This document shows, piece after piece, positions 34,879-48,763 of a stretch of 64,000 nt of DNA. Made by a program: the position numbers and the translations under genes. The notes under the pieces were generated by a model. The model did not search any database. It saw only the letters and a list, made by a program, of their open reading frames with translations, and was not told the origin of the DNA. The stretch's first letter is position 1. The number at the start of each line of letters is the position of its first letter. Source of the stretch: Bugula neritina (taxonomy: Eukaryota; Bryozoa; Gymnolaemata; Cheilostomatida; Bugulidae); assembly GCA_964035545.1 (NCBI GenBank), contig CAXIUT010000032.1:1-64000 (forward strand), written 5' to 3'.

Positions 34879-35770
34879 ATGATATTGCTGATATTTTTGT
34901 GGTTAGTTCCCTGTCATTTTCAAAAATCTTTTCTTCTCACTTCTTCTGTCGGTTACTATAACTATCGACAACTTTCTAATGCCTTTGAAGTCTACCAAAA
35001 ACTCAAATAATATCACTATGAAGACCATAATATTCTTTTATTCTTTCCTTAAAACGTAGCCTGCTGCTAAAAAAACGCTCTTCAAGGGTCTGTCTCATTC
35101 AGAGATAACGACTACACCAACATCAATCGCAATCTTTAAGGAGACTATGCATATCATACCTTCAATAGTCAAAGTGCAGCCTAAACCATGACCTTCAAGT
35201 ATTCACATAGACTTCTTAACAACAAAAAACTGACCTTCGATAACCAACCTTACTTTCTCTATCTAACTGGTCATGGTGGTGACTTTTACTTCAAAATAAG
35301 ATAGAGGTAGGCTTTAGTCGCTCAAAATTTTTAACATCTTTTCCATGACCTTTCCTATCGTAAACCTAAAATGGCCACATTTATTTTGGTTGATTCCTGT
35401 TCAGCTATAACTCCCTACTAGGGAGTAGAAGAAGAGAACGTGATAATTTAGCAAGTTCATCAGTTAGATAATAATCACTATCGAAAGGGTATGATAAGGT
35501 TTTGAACGGTCCAAAATCAGATTAATTTACATTTTACCTTTCTTAATTTTTATAAAACAACAATCCCTTGAAAACAAACACCACTATAAGAAGTTATACG
35601 ACTATCTAGATTACAATAAACTAAAAGTCCATGCTAAAATAATTACCAAAAACAAAAAAAAACAAAAAAAGACTCCTAAAAGAATTCATCACCTCAAAAA
35701 TAAACATAAAAACCCTCTAGCCAACTCTAACAGCACCAGATTCCTTTGCTAAATATATCTTTTCAACTGA
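34879..35770 (+). CDS. GPI8/PIG-K-like cysteine protease
   Basis: About 289 residues with one 22-nt intron (35499-35520). A signal peptide (MILLIFLWLVPCHF) is followed by a C13-family fold: VGYYNYRQLSNAFEVY near the N-terminus, YLTGHGGDFYFKI with the catalytic His, and FILVDSCSAIT with the catalytic Cys. TGHGG and D-(T/S)-C match GPI8, the catalytic subunit of GPI transamidase, which attaches GPI anchors in the ER lumen. It is shorter and more diverged than canonical GPI8 (about 390-400 residues), and the C-terminus is Lys-rich. A C13 relative other than the true subunit is possible. Confidence 0.65.
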
Positions 35771-35834
35771 CGAATGATATTTTATATCAACTATCATATC
35801 ATATTGGTATCAAAATTATATATATTTTATTTTA

Positions 35835-36104
35835 ATGCAAAAGATATTTTCATTGACTATCTTCATCGTCCTTTTCCTCTTGGCTGTCAGTATTTAATCT
35901 AGAAAGCAAAGTATAAATCGAAGAAGTTAAAGCAAAATATAGAATTAATTAAATATTTCAATATGGAGTTGTTTTTGGTGGCTATTTATTAACTTTATTA
36001 CTCTATTAGGATTCTTTAGCTGGTTCCTATGCTGTGCTGTCCCTTGTACCTTCAAAATAGCACTTTTCTTTAACAATCACATCTACAGAAAGTTCATCAA
36101 CTGA
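35835..36104 (+). CDS. Small membrane protein
   Basis: Frame of 89 residues: an N-terminal hydrophobic segment (IFSLTIFIVLFLLAVSI), a short basic loop and a second membrane helix (FWWLFINFITLLGFFSWFLC). No family is recognised. Confidence 0.45.
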
Positions 36105-36185
36105 TCTATAAACAATCAATCTATGTTATTCGTCTATTATTTTATATAAAACTATTTAAAACACCTATTTAGGAATAGAATCAAA

Positions 36186-36350
36186 CAATATATTAATTAT
36201 AGCTTATATTAGTGAAACTTACTTAGTAGTAGCTTATATTAGTGAAACTTACTTAATTGTAGTTAATATTAGTAAAATTTACTAAGTAGTAGCTTATATT
36301 AGTGAAACTTACTTAGTAGTCGCTTATATTAGTGAAACGTAATTAATTTA
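36186..36350. repeat. 30-bp minisatellite, about 5 copies
   Basis: Unit AGCTTATATTAGTGAAACTT plus ACTTAGTAGT with substitutions. It ends about 50 bp before the dynein-2 heavy chain start codon. Confidence 0.9.
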
Positions 36351-36401
36351 AATATAAGTTTGCGACATAGATTGTATCTTCATTATTTAAATTGAATGCA
36401 G

Positions 36402-39400
36402 GAACAAAAAAGCTACATCCTCCACAACATCAAAACACTCCTTCATCTCGATTAACCTCCCTATGAACTAGTAGAATCTCAAGCCATAGACAAGTTCATC
36501 ACCTCAGACACTGACTCTTTAATCATCAACTCTCTACCCACCAAATAGTTCAAAGTACTAGCTCCCAACTCCAATCCGACTGAAGGCACTCTGCTACAAA
36601 TAAGCAAATTCAAAGGAGATGGATCTATAAGAGACTTTTATAACTTCAGCATCAGACCAGTCGAAGGTTTCAGACAACTTGCCAAACAGATAATGCATCT
36701 ATATGAGCCAGTAGCCAATAGAACAAAACATCCATCTTTGATGCAAGTTAAAGAACTTAAAGCTGTTTTGGAAAGTTCTTTCAAAAGAAAGTTTACAGGA
36801 TAAAGTGATCTTAGCTTTACTACTTTTTAAGAATAAATGGATTTTTGGCAATAAATAGATATGGAAAGTCCGACTCCTAGAGTCTCATTCTTCCTCAAGT
36901 AATATGCTACTATCAGCAAAAGTTGGAAAAATTCTAAAGGAGGAGTTGAACTAGGTCGTCTAGGAACTCTCATCGAAACCACCTGGGCAGTCCTCTTCAA
37001 TATCTGGTAAAGTCCACACTAATACAACAGCAAACGCTTTTCTCATTTGGTAGAAGTATTTGAAAGCTAGGTGAAAACAAGTATAAGACTATCATTTGCT
37101 AAAGAAAGTGACCTACAATAACCAACTTTCGATATCAGACAAATGATAATCGAGGCAATTCAATGTTGTAGTAACTTTTTATCCCTTTTGAAAGAACATA
37201 GTGAAAGGTCAAGAAGGAAGTTACCTGTAATAAAAGTGAAGATAATATAGGAATTAAAGGATAAGATAATGGGAACTTATAGGACTAAAAGCAAAGTATA
37301 GTTTTTGTTGAGATTGTTCAATCAAAATATGATAACATAAGATCCAGTAAGTTTAATGTTTTTAGTAAAGGCATAAAATTTTATGTCTAGTTTTGTGAGT
37401 CAATTCAAAAACAATCCTAAAGCAGTCGCTAAATTATAAAAATAAAAATAAAAATTATCAACCTTAACAGCTGCAGCCTTACCTGTCTTTGAATAATAAC
37501 TTAAGTCTGTCATCGATAGAACCAGTCTGCAATACCTATTTAAATTACTATAAAAATGGTTTTACTTTTTGGCTTAACCTCAATTTGCATAGCATACAGT
37601 CTAATACCAAGACACTGCCTTGAAGAAATCAATAGAATATTTATAAAAATATTATCAAGATAAAAGTAAAGGATAAGGTAATGAACCAACAAAGTTAAGT
37701 CAATTGTTAATAATATATAAAAAGATGCAATAGATCGATAATCTTATGAACGAATTCGGTCAAAATTCAACTGCAATGCCAACTTATAAAAAAAGATACG
37801 ATAAATTATTATAAACATTAAAACACAATCAAAATACTCTCATAAAAGGATTCACGTCAAGGTACTAAAACAGTCTCACAGGTAAAGAAGGTACTTCAAT
37901 AGTAGGCAGACAAATAGCTTTATCAATATCAGAGAAAGGAATGATTTTTAGTTGGAGTAGATAGAGTGATATATTTATTTAGGAGGTATAATAGATGATG
38001 TAGCTTGGTTTTACTGGTCAGTTGGGAGATAGATTAATGAAGGGATGGTAGTAATCGAAGCAATATCATAAATAGAATAGTTACATCAGTAGTATTTAGT
38101 CGAGATATAATTGGCTATAGAGTCAATTACAATTTTTTCAAAAGCATATGCTACAAAAAGAACTAAAGTAGGTCAGATAAGTAGTTTAACATCCTAAGAT
38201 AACAAAGAAACTAAATGATTCACGCTATGAATGGAAATCTTTATAAGAAGCTAGTTAATATGGTACTATCTTGAATACAGTTGTGGATAAAATGACTAAC
38301 TATTTGAAATTATTCAATACTAGTTAGCTTTAAATATAATAGCTATCAATGTAGTTGCTAAATATAGACTTCAATCCCAATAACTTTTTTATTATCTCAC
38401 AAAAACTAGACCAAATATCAAAAATAATGGACATTGCCAGTATAAATAGAGATAGTCAACTTTGGAAAGACTACTGGTATAAAAAAATGACAGATGTTAT
38501 ATAACTACAGTGGCAATAAACGCTAATCAAAGGAATAGATCTACCAATGACAGTCCATACTGTCTTATCTGGTAAAAAATGTACTTATGATCCTGATCTA
38601 AACTAACTAAAATAAAAGTATTTCAAATAGCTCAAACACTACCTAGGATGGCCTCTAGAACAAAAAGGACTCAACGGAGATCATCTCCTCGAGAATAGTG
38701 CAGAACTTATTACATAAATCTACAACAAAACTTAAAAACTATTTGACTTATTAGAATAAAGACTAAATAAATATGTTTCTTTCGAAAAAACAATTATAAT
38801 AGATTTAGATGCATTATAGTAGAAATTAGGCAGAGATGAAGGATAGTAGCTACTAGGAAAATTACTAACTTAACTAAAAGAATGTAAAAACCAGGCATAG
38901 TCAATCCAATAATAATAAAAAATAAGAAGTATATCAATTGATAACAATGGTCTCAAGGAAGGTCTCTGCTAAATATTAAATCAAATGATTTAAAATGTTA
39001 TTGGACTTATCAAGTATTCCATTAAATTAGAAAGCTAACAAGTTTAGGAGTATATTGGCAGTGTCATGTCCAAACTATAAAGCAAACCTAATAACATGGA
39101 ATAGCTTGGGTAGGTTATTCAATAGTTCGATAAAATCAGACTCAACTAAAAATAAATATTGAACAAAATAAGTAAAATATAACAAAAAAATAGTAGCATC
39201 AGATCTGTGACAGGAACTGGATTCAATACTGTTAATATGCTAAAAAGATGGGATAACCTACAAATAGCCTCATTATAAATGGGCAATATACTCGAAGATC
39301 AAAGAGGCCGACTCCAACAATAAACCATCCGCAAAAGCTAAGCTCTAGAACATTAAGCCTCTAAAGTCTACAAAAAGTTCTAACATATCAAGCCCAGCAA

Positions 39401-42400
39401 TGAACAACTCACAAGAGACCATGTTATGGAACTATATGGAAGAATCAAAGATTGGCAAACATAATGGAAAGAAGTCTAAGAAAAATATATAAATATAGAA
39501 AAAGACATCAAACATTTCAACATGGAAATGCCTTCCTTCAAAGGATACCTCACTGTCAAAAGAAAACTAGATAACTAACTTGGTAACTGGATCTTCTTCA
39601 TGGAGTATCGAGCAGAAGTATAGAAGTTCTAACCAGAAGAATGGATCACTTTCAGAGGAAGTCTCAACCGCTATTCAGATCTAGTTGGAGACTATCATGC
39701 CAAATCCAAGTAACTTTCCACTTCTGATCCAATAGCCAAACTGATTAGATAGGTTCTAGAGGATAATAAAACATAAATCATTCTCCTTAGATCTCTTACA
39801 GGATAAAACTTTGAAAAATAACACTGGGGAATGCTCTTTTCCATCCTCAAAATTAAACATGTATCCTCTAGCGACAAGCTTACCTTTGGAGATCTCATCA
39901 ACTCGGATCTCATGTCTAAAGGAGACTAAATCAGATAGCTTGAGGCCAGAGCAAGAGGAGAGATGAACATCAGAATGGCAGTTGATGACCTTTAAGCCTG
40001 GTGTATCACTCGATAGTTCTAGCTAAGCGAGTACAACTCCATGGGAAGAGTAACAGCTTTAATAAAGTAATGGAAAGATGTTATGACAGAAGTATCTGAC
40101 CATCAGGCACTTGTAGCTTCAGTGAAATAGAACAGATATGCAACTAGATTTAAAGAGTAAATCGAGAAATATGAGGGTAAATTCAGTATTCTGGAGGGGT
40201 CACTTGTAAAGTTAAATCAGATTCAAAGGAAGTGGATATATTTGTAGCCAATATTTATGAGAGGAGCTTTACCATAAGAGCAAGGAAGATGGCGGAGATT
40301 AGATGAAGACTATAGGAACATAATGAATGGAATAGATATGAACCATCATGTGAGTGAACTTGCTAATATAGCTGGTTTTATAGATAGTCTAACCAACATC
40401 ATGGCTCATCTTTAAAGATGCCAAAAAGCTTTAAATGACTACCTCTAAGAAAAGAGAAACAAATTTCCAAGATTTTACTTTTTAGGTGATGATGACATGT
40501 TATAAATTCTAGGACAATCACAAAATCCAGCCATCATTCAACTACATCTAAAGAAATTATTTTCTGGTATTCATACAGTCAAGTTTTCTGAACAACAAGA
40601 TAGAATATTAGCCATGAAGTCACATTTAAAAGAATAAGTACCTCTAACTCAAGAGATATAAGTCAGCGAAGTAGTCTAGAATTGGTTGGACTAGCTAAAC
40701 AAAATGATGGTTGTTACATTGAAGTAGTCAACCCAGTCAGTTAAAAAACAAAAAATATAAAATTGCTTCTAAAATTATAGTTCACAAGTCATATGTTTAC
40801 TAAATTAACTCAACTTCAATGCTAAAACAGCGACAGCTATTCCCAGTGGTCGCTCTAATCTATAATCTCTCAAAAAGATACCCAATCTCTCTTATCTTCT
40901 TTAACCAAACTTTGCCATGAGAATAAAGATTAACTTATTCTGGCCAAAATAAAATCTCTCATTCTTGATGTCATTCACCAAGTGTCAGTCCTAGATGCCT
41001 TGATTAATAGCAATATTAAAAGTACTAAAGAATGGATCTGGCATAAACAACTTAAAATCGTATAGTAAAATAGTAGTGTTAAACTACATATGGCCAACTC
41101 AGCCTTCAACTATACCTTCTAATATCAAGGAAATGCACAAAAACTTGTCTATACTCCTCTCACTGATAAGTGCTATCTCACTCTCACTCAAGCCATGTAC
41201 ATGGGTCTCGGTGGTAATCCCTATGGTCCAGCAGGAACAGGAAAAACAGAGTCAGTAAAAGCACTAGCTCTAGCTTTTGGCAGACAAGTACTTGTTTTCA
41301 ATTGCGATGAAGGATTAGATTTCCAGTCAATGGGCAGAATTTTTATAGGATTAGTTAAATGTGGAGCATGGGGCTGTTTTGATGAGTTTAATAGACTGCT
41401 AGAGTAACAACTATCAGCTATCAGTCAACAAATTCAAATAATTCAAGAAGCAATCAAAGCCAAGTAAGAAGTAATAAATTTACTGGGCAAAAGAGTGGAA
41501 GTAAACTTCAATTCAGGTATATTTGTCACTTTGAACCCAGCAGGCAAAGGATATGGAGGTAGATCAAAACTACCAGACAACTTAAAACAATTATTTAGAC
41601 CTGTCGCCATGTCAATCCCAGATAATTAACTTATCGCAGAAGTACTTCTTTTTGCTGAAGGATTTAACACAGCCAAAATTTTAGCTCAAAAAATAATAAC
41701 CATTTTCACTTTATCAAAACAACTTCTATCAAGACAACTGCACTATGATTGGGGACTAAGGGCTCTTAAGACCATTTTGACAGTTGCAGGAAGACTAGTG
41801 TTCTAGTAGAAATAAAATATCAATGAATCGATTGAAAGTTAAATCTTGATAAAAGCTCTAAGAATTAACACGATAAGTAAATTAACTTTTACAGATATGC
41901 TTAAATTTAATGTATTAGTATAAGATGTTTTTCCAGGCATTAATATCAAAGATATCGTTTATCAAAAAATAACTGAAGCTGTAGGATAAGTCTTCAAATA
42001 ATAAAAATTTTAAATGCTATCTAATCAACTCAATAAAATCCTTCAATTCTATGAAGCCACGAAGCAAAGAATCGGAGCTGTATTGGTTGGTCCTTCAGGA
42101 TGCGGAAAGACAACTATATGGAGAAGTCTTAAGAAAGCTTATGATAAGTTAGGACAGCAGGTAAAAGTCCATGTAATAAATCCAAAAGCAATGCCCAGGT
42201 CATCATTTTTAGGACACATGAACAACGACACACGTTAATTTGCTGAAGGGGTACTGACAGTATCAGCCCGTGATGTAGTAAAATAAGATTCTGACGTACT
42301 AAACTGGATAATATGCGATGGAGATGTTGATCCTGAGTGGATTTAAGCTCTTAACAGTGTACTAGATGACAACCACTTGTTAACTTTACCTACAGGTTAG

Positions 42401-45400
42401 CGTATATCGTTTGGATCTAATGTGAACTTTATATTTTAGACTGATAACCTTCAATTTGCATCACCAGCTACAGTCTCAAGAATGGGAATGATCTTCATGA
42501 ACGATGAAGATATCAACATCAATAGTATAATAAAGAAATGGACTAAAAAATTAAATAAAGAACAAATGTTTATTTAGTAACAGGTAGGATTCATAGAATA
42601 GATATGTAGCAAGATATGGAAATATAATTAAAAACAAATAGTATCAACAACTAAAGTAGGATTAGTTAGAAGTGCACTATCTCTACTTCATGATGTTAAA
42701 AATTAACAATAATTCAAATTAAACCTAGTCAAAGGATTATCCTCTAATTTCGATCATTAAATCAGAGGCATTGTCTTCGAGACTGTCTTTAATAAACCTA
42801 TTCCAGGAGGCAGAGATCCTCTCTCTCTAAGAATCAATAATGCCAAGCTAACTGACTTCAAAGACTAGTAAACTACTGAAGTACAAAAAATATACATGAC
42901 AAAATAACTAAAAAAAGATGTTGAAGTAGTAAAGGGATGGATCAAAGGAGGTAGTAACCTGATAATAGTTGGTCGATAAGGTTGTGGTAAATCTCTACTC
43001 CTCGAAGCCAGTGTGCAACAAATTTAAGAGACATAAAAATGCAAAGTAATAACAATTCATTGTAACAGAGAGACCAAAGCAAAAGTATTAATTCAAAAGT
43101 TATATCAAAGCTGTCATAGAGCCACTTCAGCAACAGGAAAGATCCTTAAACCTCTCAACTGCAGCAAACAAATATTCGTTCTTAAATAGATCAACCTGGC
43201 CAGACCAGATAAATACAATACCATTGAACTGATCACCTTTTTGCAATCGATTATTTCACATGAAGGGTTCTACGATCACAACCTTTAGTTTGTGAGAATC
43301 GGCGATGGTATTCAATTTGTTTGCATAATGAAGCCATCAAGTACGATAGGTAGATTTTAGATAACAACGAGATTTGTAAGTAATTTGAGAGTATTATCAG
43401 TTGATTATAACTCAGTAGGTGTACAACAAAAACTTGACCTTCTTACTCCTCATGCTGATATAGTTAACAATAAACTAAATCAATTCTGGGATTGTCTTCA
43501 ATAAAATTTCAAACCAGATGATAACGCTCACTATCTCTTCAGTCCTAGAAATTTAAATGCCATCGTAGATAGTCTATAAAAATATCAAATTAATCTCAAA
43601 AGTGCTTAAGAAGTAATATCAGCCATAAGAAACGAAGCAGTTAAACAGTTCTAGGATCGACTGGTGAATAACTAAGCCAAAAAATAATTTACTAAATTAA
43701 TTAGACCCATCTTTGGCAACCAAAAAGATATCATTTATACCATATAAGATAATAAACTTAAAGCCATCTCCAGACAATAATATAAATAAATACTAATTAA
43801 AACTATCAAATCATATTAAAGTTAAATAAGAGATGTTAATTTGATACTAGTTGAAGAAGTTGTCGATTTGTTTTCTTCTCTTTAAAGAAAGTTTATAGAA
43901 GGGGGTGCCATGTTGATGGCAGGCGTCTCAGGTAATCTTAGAAAAACTGCACTAAGAATAGCTGCTTTCAAAAACAAACTGCCCATCTACACCCTCTCTA
44001 ATGCCAGAAACCTGTCTCTTAAAGATTTTTATAAAGATCTCAAAGCAGCTCTTTAAGTAGCAGGAGGACAAAATAAACAAATAGTTTTATTCCTTGAAGA
44101 ACATCAGCTTGGTCGTAGCTAGTTTTATTAAAAGATAAACTCTCTGATAAGTGCAGGATAAGTTGAAGGTTTATTTAATAGTGATGAGATCTAAGGAGTC
44201 ACTCAAGATATATAAGTACTTAGGACATAATGTATGGGCAAAACTTTGTATGAAGCCTTTATTTAAAGAATAAAAAAGAATGTAGTAATAGTTTTAAGTA
44301 TGGACCACAGAAATAAGCAATTTTATTAGATATGTTCCTCAAATCCAGCTTTTTACTCAACCTGCAGAATAATATGGATGAATTGCTATTCGAAATAATC
44401 TATGAGTAAAATATTTTAGTAGAGAACTAAACACCTCAACGTTAAATAAATAAAATAATTAAACCAGGCAATTGTGACAATTCATGAGGGAAGTTCTTAT
44501 ACCTATAGCAAATTAATAAACAATTTTTTAAGTGTATTTTAAAAGACACAATCAAAAAGTGGCAATAAATTAGATAAATTAACTATGGGTCTTAAAAAAT
44601 TAGTATAAACAGCAAAAACTGTTGATACTTTAACTGCCTAAGCAATGAGTAAAAAGAAATTATTAACTGTCAAACAAAAATAAGCAGATTAATCTCTCAA
44701 CTATATCACTGATGCAATGCAAGAAGCATCTGCCAGTAAAGCTGAAGCATAAAAACTACAAGTTTATTTATAAGTTTAAGAAAAAAAAATATCAAAAGAT
44801 AGAAAAATAGTCATGACCTAATTATAAAAAGTACTACCTCTAATTGAAGAAGCTAAAGAAGCTGTTAATGGTCTACAATCAAGAAATATCCAACAAATAA
44901 GGTCATTTATGAATCCACCAGAAGCAGTCAGATATGTACTCAAAGCAGTCTTAGCTTTATTCGGTAATAAAGATGATAGTTGGAACTCTATGAAAAACTT
45001 TTTGAAAGTATGCAAAGATCAAATCCTTATTTTTGATATCAAATCTGTCTCAGAAAAAATAAGAAGAGAAGTTTAAAGTATTATTAGCTAACATGCTTTC
45101 TTTTTCCAAAGATAAAATGTTTTCAAAGCTTCCCAAGATGCTGTCCCTCTTGCTGATTGGGTCAAAGCTGCCATCTAGTACAGTAAAACCTATGAAAAAG
45201 TAAGACCTTTAGAGGAAAATTTAACTAAAATATAAAAAGAATTAGCTAGATCTAAAATAAGATATGAATAATGTGCTACAAAAGTGAATGAATCTTAACA
45301 AAAGATAAGAGTTTTGAATGAGAACTTTGTCAAGAAGACCAACTAAGCTTAAATACTAAAATAATAGCTAAAGAAGGCAGAAATAGCTATGTCAAGTGGT

Positions 45401-48400
45401 CAATAACTACTAGAGAAGTTATAAGATGAAAAGGTACGTTGGAATATAGAGAGTGACAAACTTAAAGTTGAAGTAGAGATGATGCCTAAACATGCAGCCT
45501 TAACATCATGTTTTGTCACCTATCTTTCACATTGTCCATAAAATATCAGACATCTAGAAGTATAAAAATGGAAAAAGATATTTGGTTGTCATTACTACAG
45601 TTTTCTTAATTTTGTTACTTCAGAAGCAACTACTCTTCAAGAAGTTCTTAAAGGACTACCCAATGATCAACTTTCTATCGAAAACAGTCAAATTTTATCA
45701 TTTGTGGGATAAGTTCCCTTGATAATTGATCCTCATACTCAAGCAACTAACTGGCTAAAACAAAAACTACAAGTATAAAATAAGGTATAGACCCTTCTCC
45801 AGCAGGATCCTAAATTTTTGAATACTCTCGAACTGGCAGTTCGATTTGGAAAGGTGCTGATTATTCAAGAAATAGATTATATTGAGCCAGTGTTAACTCA
45901 AATATTAAAGAGAGACTATACCAGACAAGGTGCTCGTAATTTGATTCAAATAGGTGAAAAAGGATTAGATGTAAACGATACATTTAAATTATACTTGACA
46001 ACTAGAAATAGTTCAATATAAATAGCTAAACATCAAAAAGACTTGGTATCTTTGATAAACTTTTCAGTAACAAAGTCAGGTTTATAAGGTAAATTACTAT
46101 CAATCATAATAACATATTTTCAACCATAAATATAAAAATAAAACAAAGTTTATTAGAAGATCAATAAAAACTAAAAATAAACTTATCAGATCTATAATAA
46201 AAATTATTAAGATAATTAGCCGATTCTTCAGGAAATATTCTCTAAAATAAAGGACTAATAAGTAGTTTAAATTAAACTAAAGCACAAAGTCAAATTGTAG
46301 GCAAATCATTAAAAGATTCTTAAAAATTACAAAGAACTTTAGATTAAAAAAGATAAGTATATAAAATAGTAGCATAAATTGGAGCTAAATTATATATCAG
46401 TTTATCTATACTAAAAAACTTGAGTCCTATGTATAAATTTAATCTATCACAATTTATAAATCTTTTCCAATAATCCCTATCAATGAATCTAAGAGATACC
46501 AGTCAGATAAGTAACATCCAAGACGCTTTGATTCAAATAGTCTTCAACAATATCTCAGTTGGTCTAGTCAAATCTCATAGATTACTCTTAGGGCTCATCT
46601 TTGTCAAGTAGATCTTTTAAAATAGTATAACTGAAGATTAGTTTAGCGCGTTGCTTGGTAATATAGTCTCAAACTAAAATGTAGAGCCGCCTGCATGGCT
46701 TGATAGCAAAGATAAGTAAAAATTCAAAATATTCCAATCAGTTGTTCATAGTAAATAAAATTTCAATAATTCTGCTTGGACAGAATGGTCGAAATCCCAT
46801 TAATGTTAAGATCATGTGCCTAAAACAACATAACTCACTCAATTCCAAATCTGTCTACTCACTAACGTCTGCAGACCAGATAGACTAACTAATAGTATGA
46901 CAAACTTTGTCCAAAAAACACTTCAGCTCGAAAACTTATCAGGTTTATAGATAAATATGAAGATACTAACAGAATAAAAGATGAAAAATAAAGTACCTTG
47001 TCTTTTCATAGTAAGTATCGGCTTTGATCCATCAAAATAAATACAATAATTTGCTATAAAAACAGTAGGGAAATAAAGGTTTCAAGAATTATCTATGGGA
47101 GGTGATCAAAATTAGTATGCATTACTATTACTGAAATAAGCAGCTAGATAAGGCAAATGGCTTTGTCTTAAAAATTTACATTTAGTTATCGGATTTGTAA
47201 GTCTACTATAGAAATAAGTACTATCAATGTAGCCACATTAAAATTTTAAATTGTTTTTAACAACTGAATCACATTAAAAATTTCCACCCATCCTATTATA
47301 AACCTGCTTCAAAATAAGTTATTAAGCACCTCCAGGTCTAAAACAAAACTTTTCTAGAATGCTAGTTGGTAGATAAACATCAAAAAATAATAATTTATAA
47401 CTAGTAGCTACCTATTTCCACGCATTAATTCAATAAAGACGTAACTACATACCTCAAGGCTGGAATAAATTTTATTAATTTAACTATGGTGACTATAAAT
47501 CAGGATTAAATGTTATCAAATAGATGGATAGTTCATATGATAAAGATTGGAAAATGCTCTATGGATTGATGCTCGATACCATATATGGAGGAAGAATCGA
47601 TAATGACGTTGATAGAAAATTGTTAGAAATACATCTGTTTAAATATTTTAATTAAGATATCGAAAGTGGATCTAAAGGAATCTATAAAAACGCAAAAATA
47701 TCTCAAGTCGATGATCTACTACATAAATTGCCCAACAACGATAATCCAGATCTCTATAACCTACCTCTAGGAATAGATAAAGCTTTATTAAGAATCAAAG
47801 CCAAATAGTTTCTATAAAATCTTAAAATAGCCACCTTAGCTAGTGATAGTACAACTAAGTTTTCAAGATAAGCTTGGGGAAAAACGCTCACACCCATCTT
47901 TACACTCTGGAAAGGCCTTCAGAAACAAATTAACTAAGATAAACTCAAAAAAATCAACTAAGATAAACTCAAATCAGTAGATCCCATCTAATCTTTTGTC
48001 TATAGCTAGTACAATGAAGCAGTTGTCAACTATCTACATATTAAACAAGCATTACAAAGACTAGAAGGCACTTTATTCGGTAACTAGATCCTAGTGACTG
48101 AGATAGAAGAACTTGGTAAGGTCATATTGAGAGGATAGCCTTCATCTAAATGGAGAAAAATATGGGAAGGACCAGATTTGATATCAGATTGGCTCAAGCT
48201 TTTTGCTAAAAAACTAAATAACATGTAGAAATGGAAACAACTGACAGAATCAAATCGACTTCTAGGATAAGAACTAGATCTGTCTGAAGTATACCGTCCT
48301 TAAATATTTTTAAACGCCATGAAGCAACGAGTAGCTCGATAGAGAAAGATCCCAGTCAATCAGTTAAAGATCAAATCAGCCTTTTCAAAGCCATCATAAA

Positions 48401-48669
48401 TATGTGTAAAAATAAAGAATCTTATCTTACAAGGATGTTCATTTTCTAACAATTCAATAGTTTAGACCAGACATGACGAGTAGTATGAAGATATTCCAGT
48501 ATTTTACATATTTTTCAACGAAAAAGATAACTCTTAATCTGAATATTCCCTACCTTTCTATACCGATATGAGCCGAACAACTTTGCTGTCAATGATACCT
48601 GTTTCATGCCAAGGTGATAAAGATAAACTAGTGCTTGCCTCTGCTGCAATACTCTTGAAAGATATATGA
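36402..48669 (+). CDS. DYNC2H1: Cytoplasmic dynein 2 (IFT) heavy chain
   Basis: About 4,080 residues, close to the 4,307 of human DYNC2H1, the retrograde motor of intraflagellar transport. AAA1 has [10 protein letters not shown] (41225), [24 protein letters not shown] and [13 protein letters not shown]2 has [11 protein letters not shown] (42089) and NPKAMPR. AAA3 has GREGCGKS (42971). AAA4 has a degenerate loop (GVSGNLRKT). The C-terminus ([20 protein letters not shown]) matches the family. One intron near 40846/40849-40877 (32 or 29 nt) is needed. Between about 46125 and 46147 the frame shifts by -1 with no usable GT...AG, although both sides are conserved. UAA/UAG repeatedly fall at conserved Glu positions. 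Confidence 0.9.
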
Positions 48670-48763
48670 TCTCATTTAGTCAATTCCTATTTAAAATATT
48701 CAATCAATATATCAAACAATATTATTATTCATATTTTGTGATATAATTAGTGATATATTAATA
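48670..48763. other. Intergenic between convergent genes
   Basis: 94 bp of AT-rich sequence. No feature is seen. Confidence 0.4.

Noticed and set aside
46090-46158. 68-nt intron to fix the dynein-2 frame
   Set aside because: It would delete the conserved [13 protein letters not shown] segment and is three times the usual intron size.
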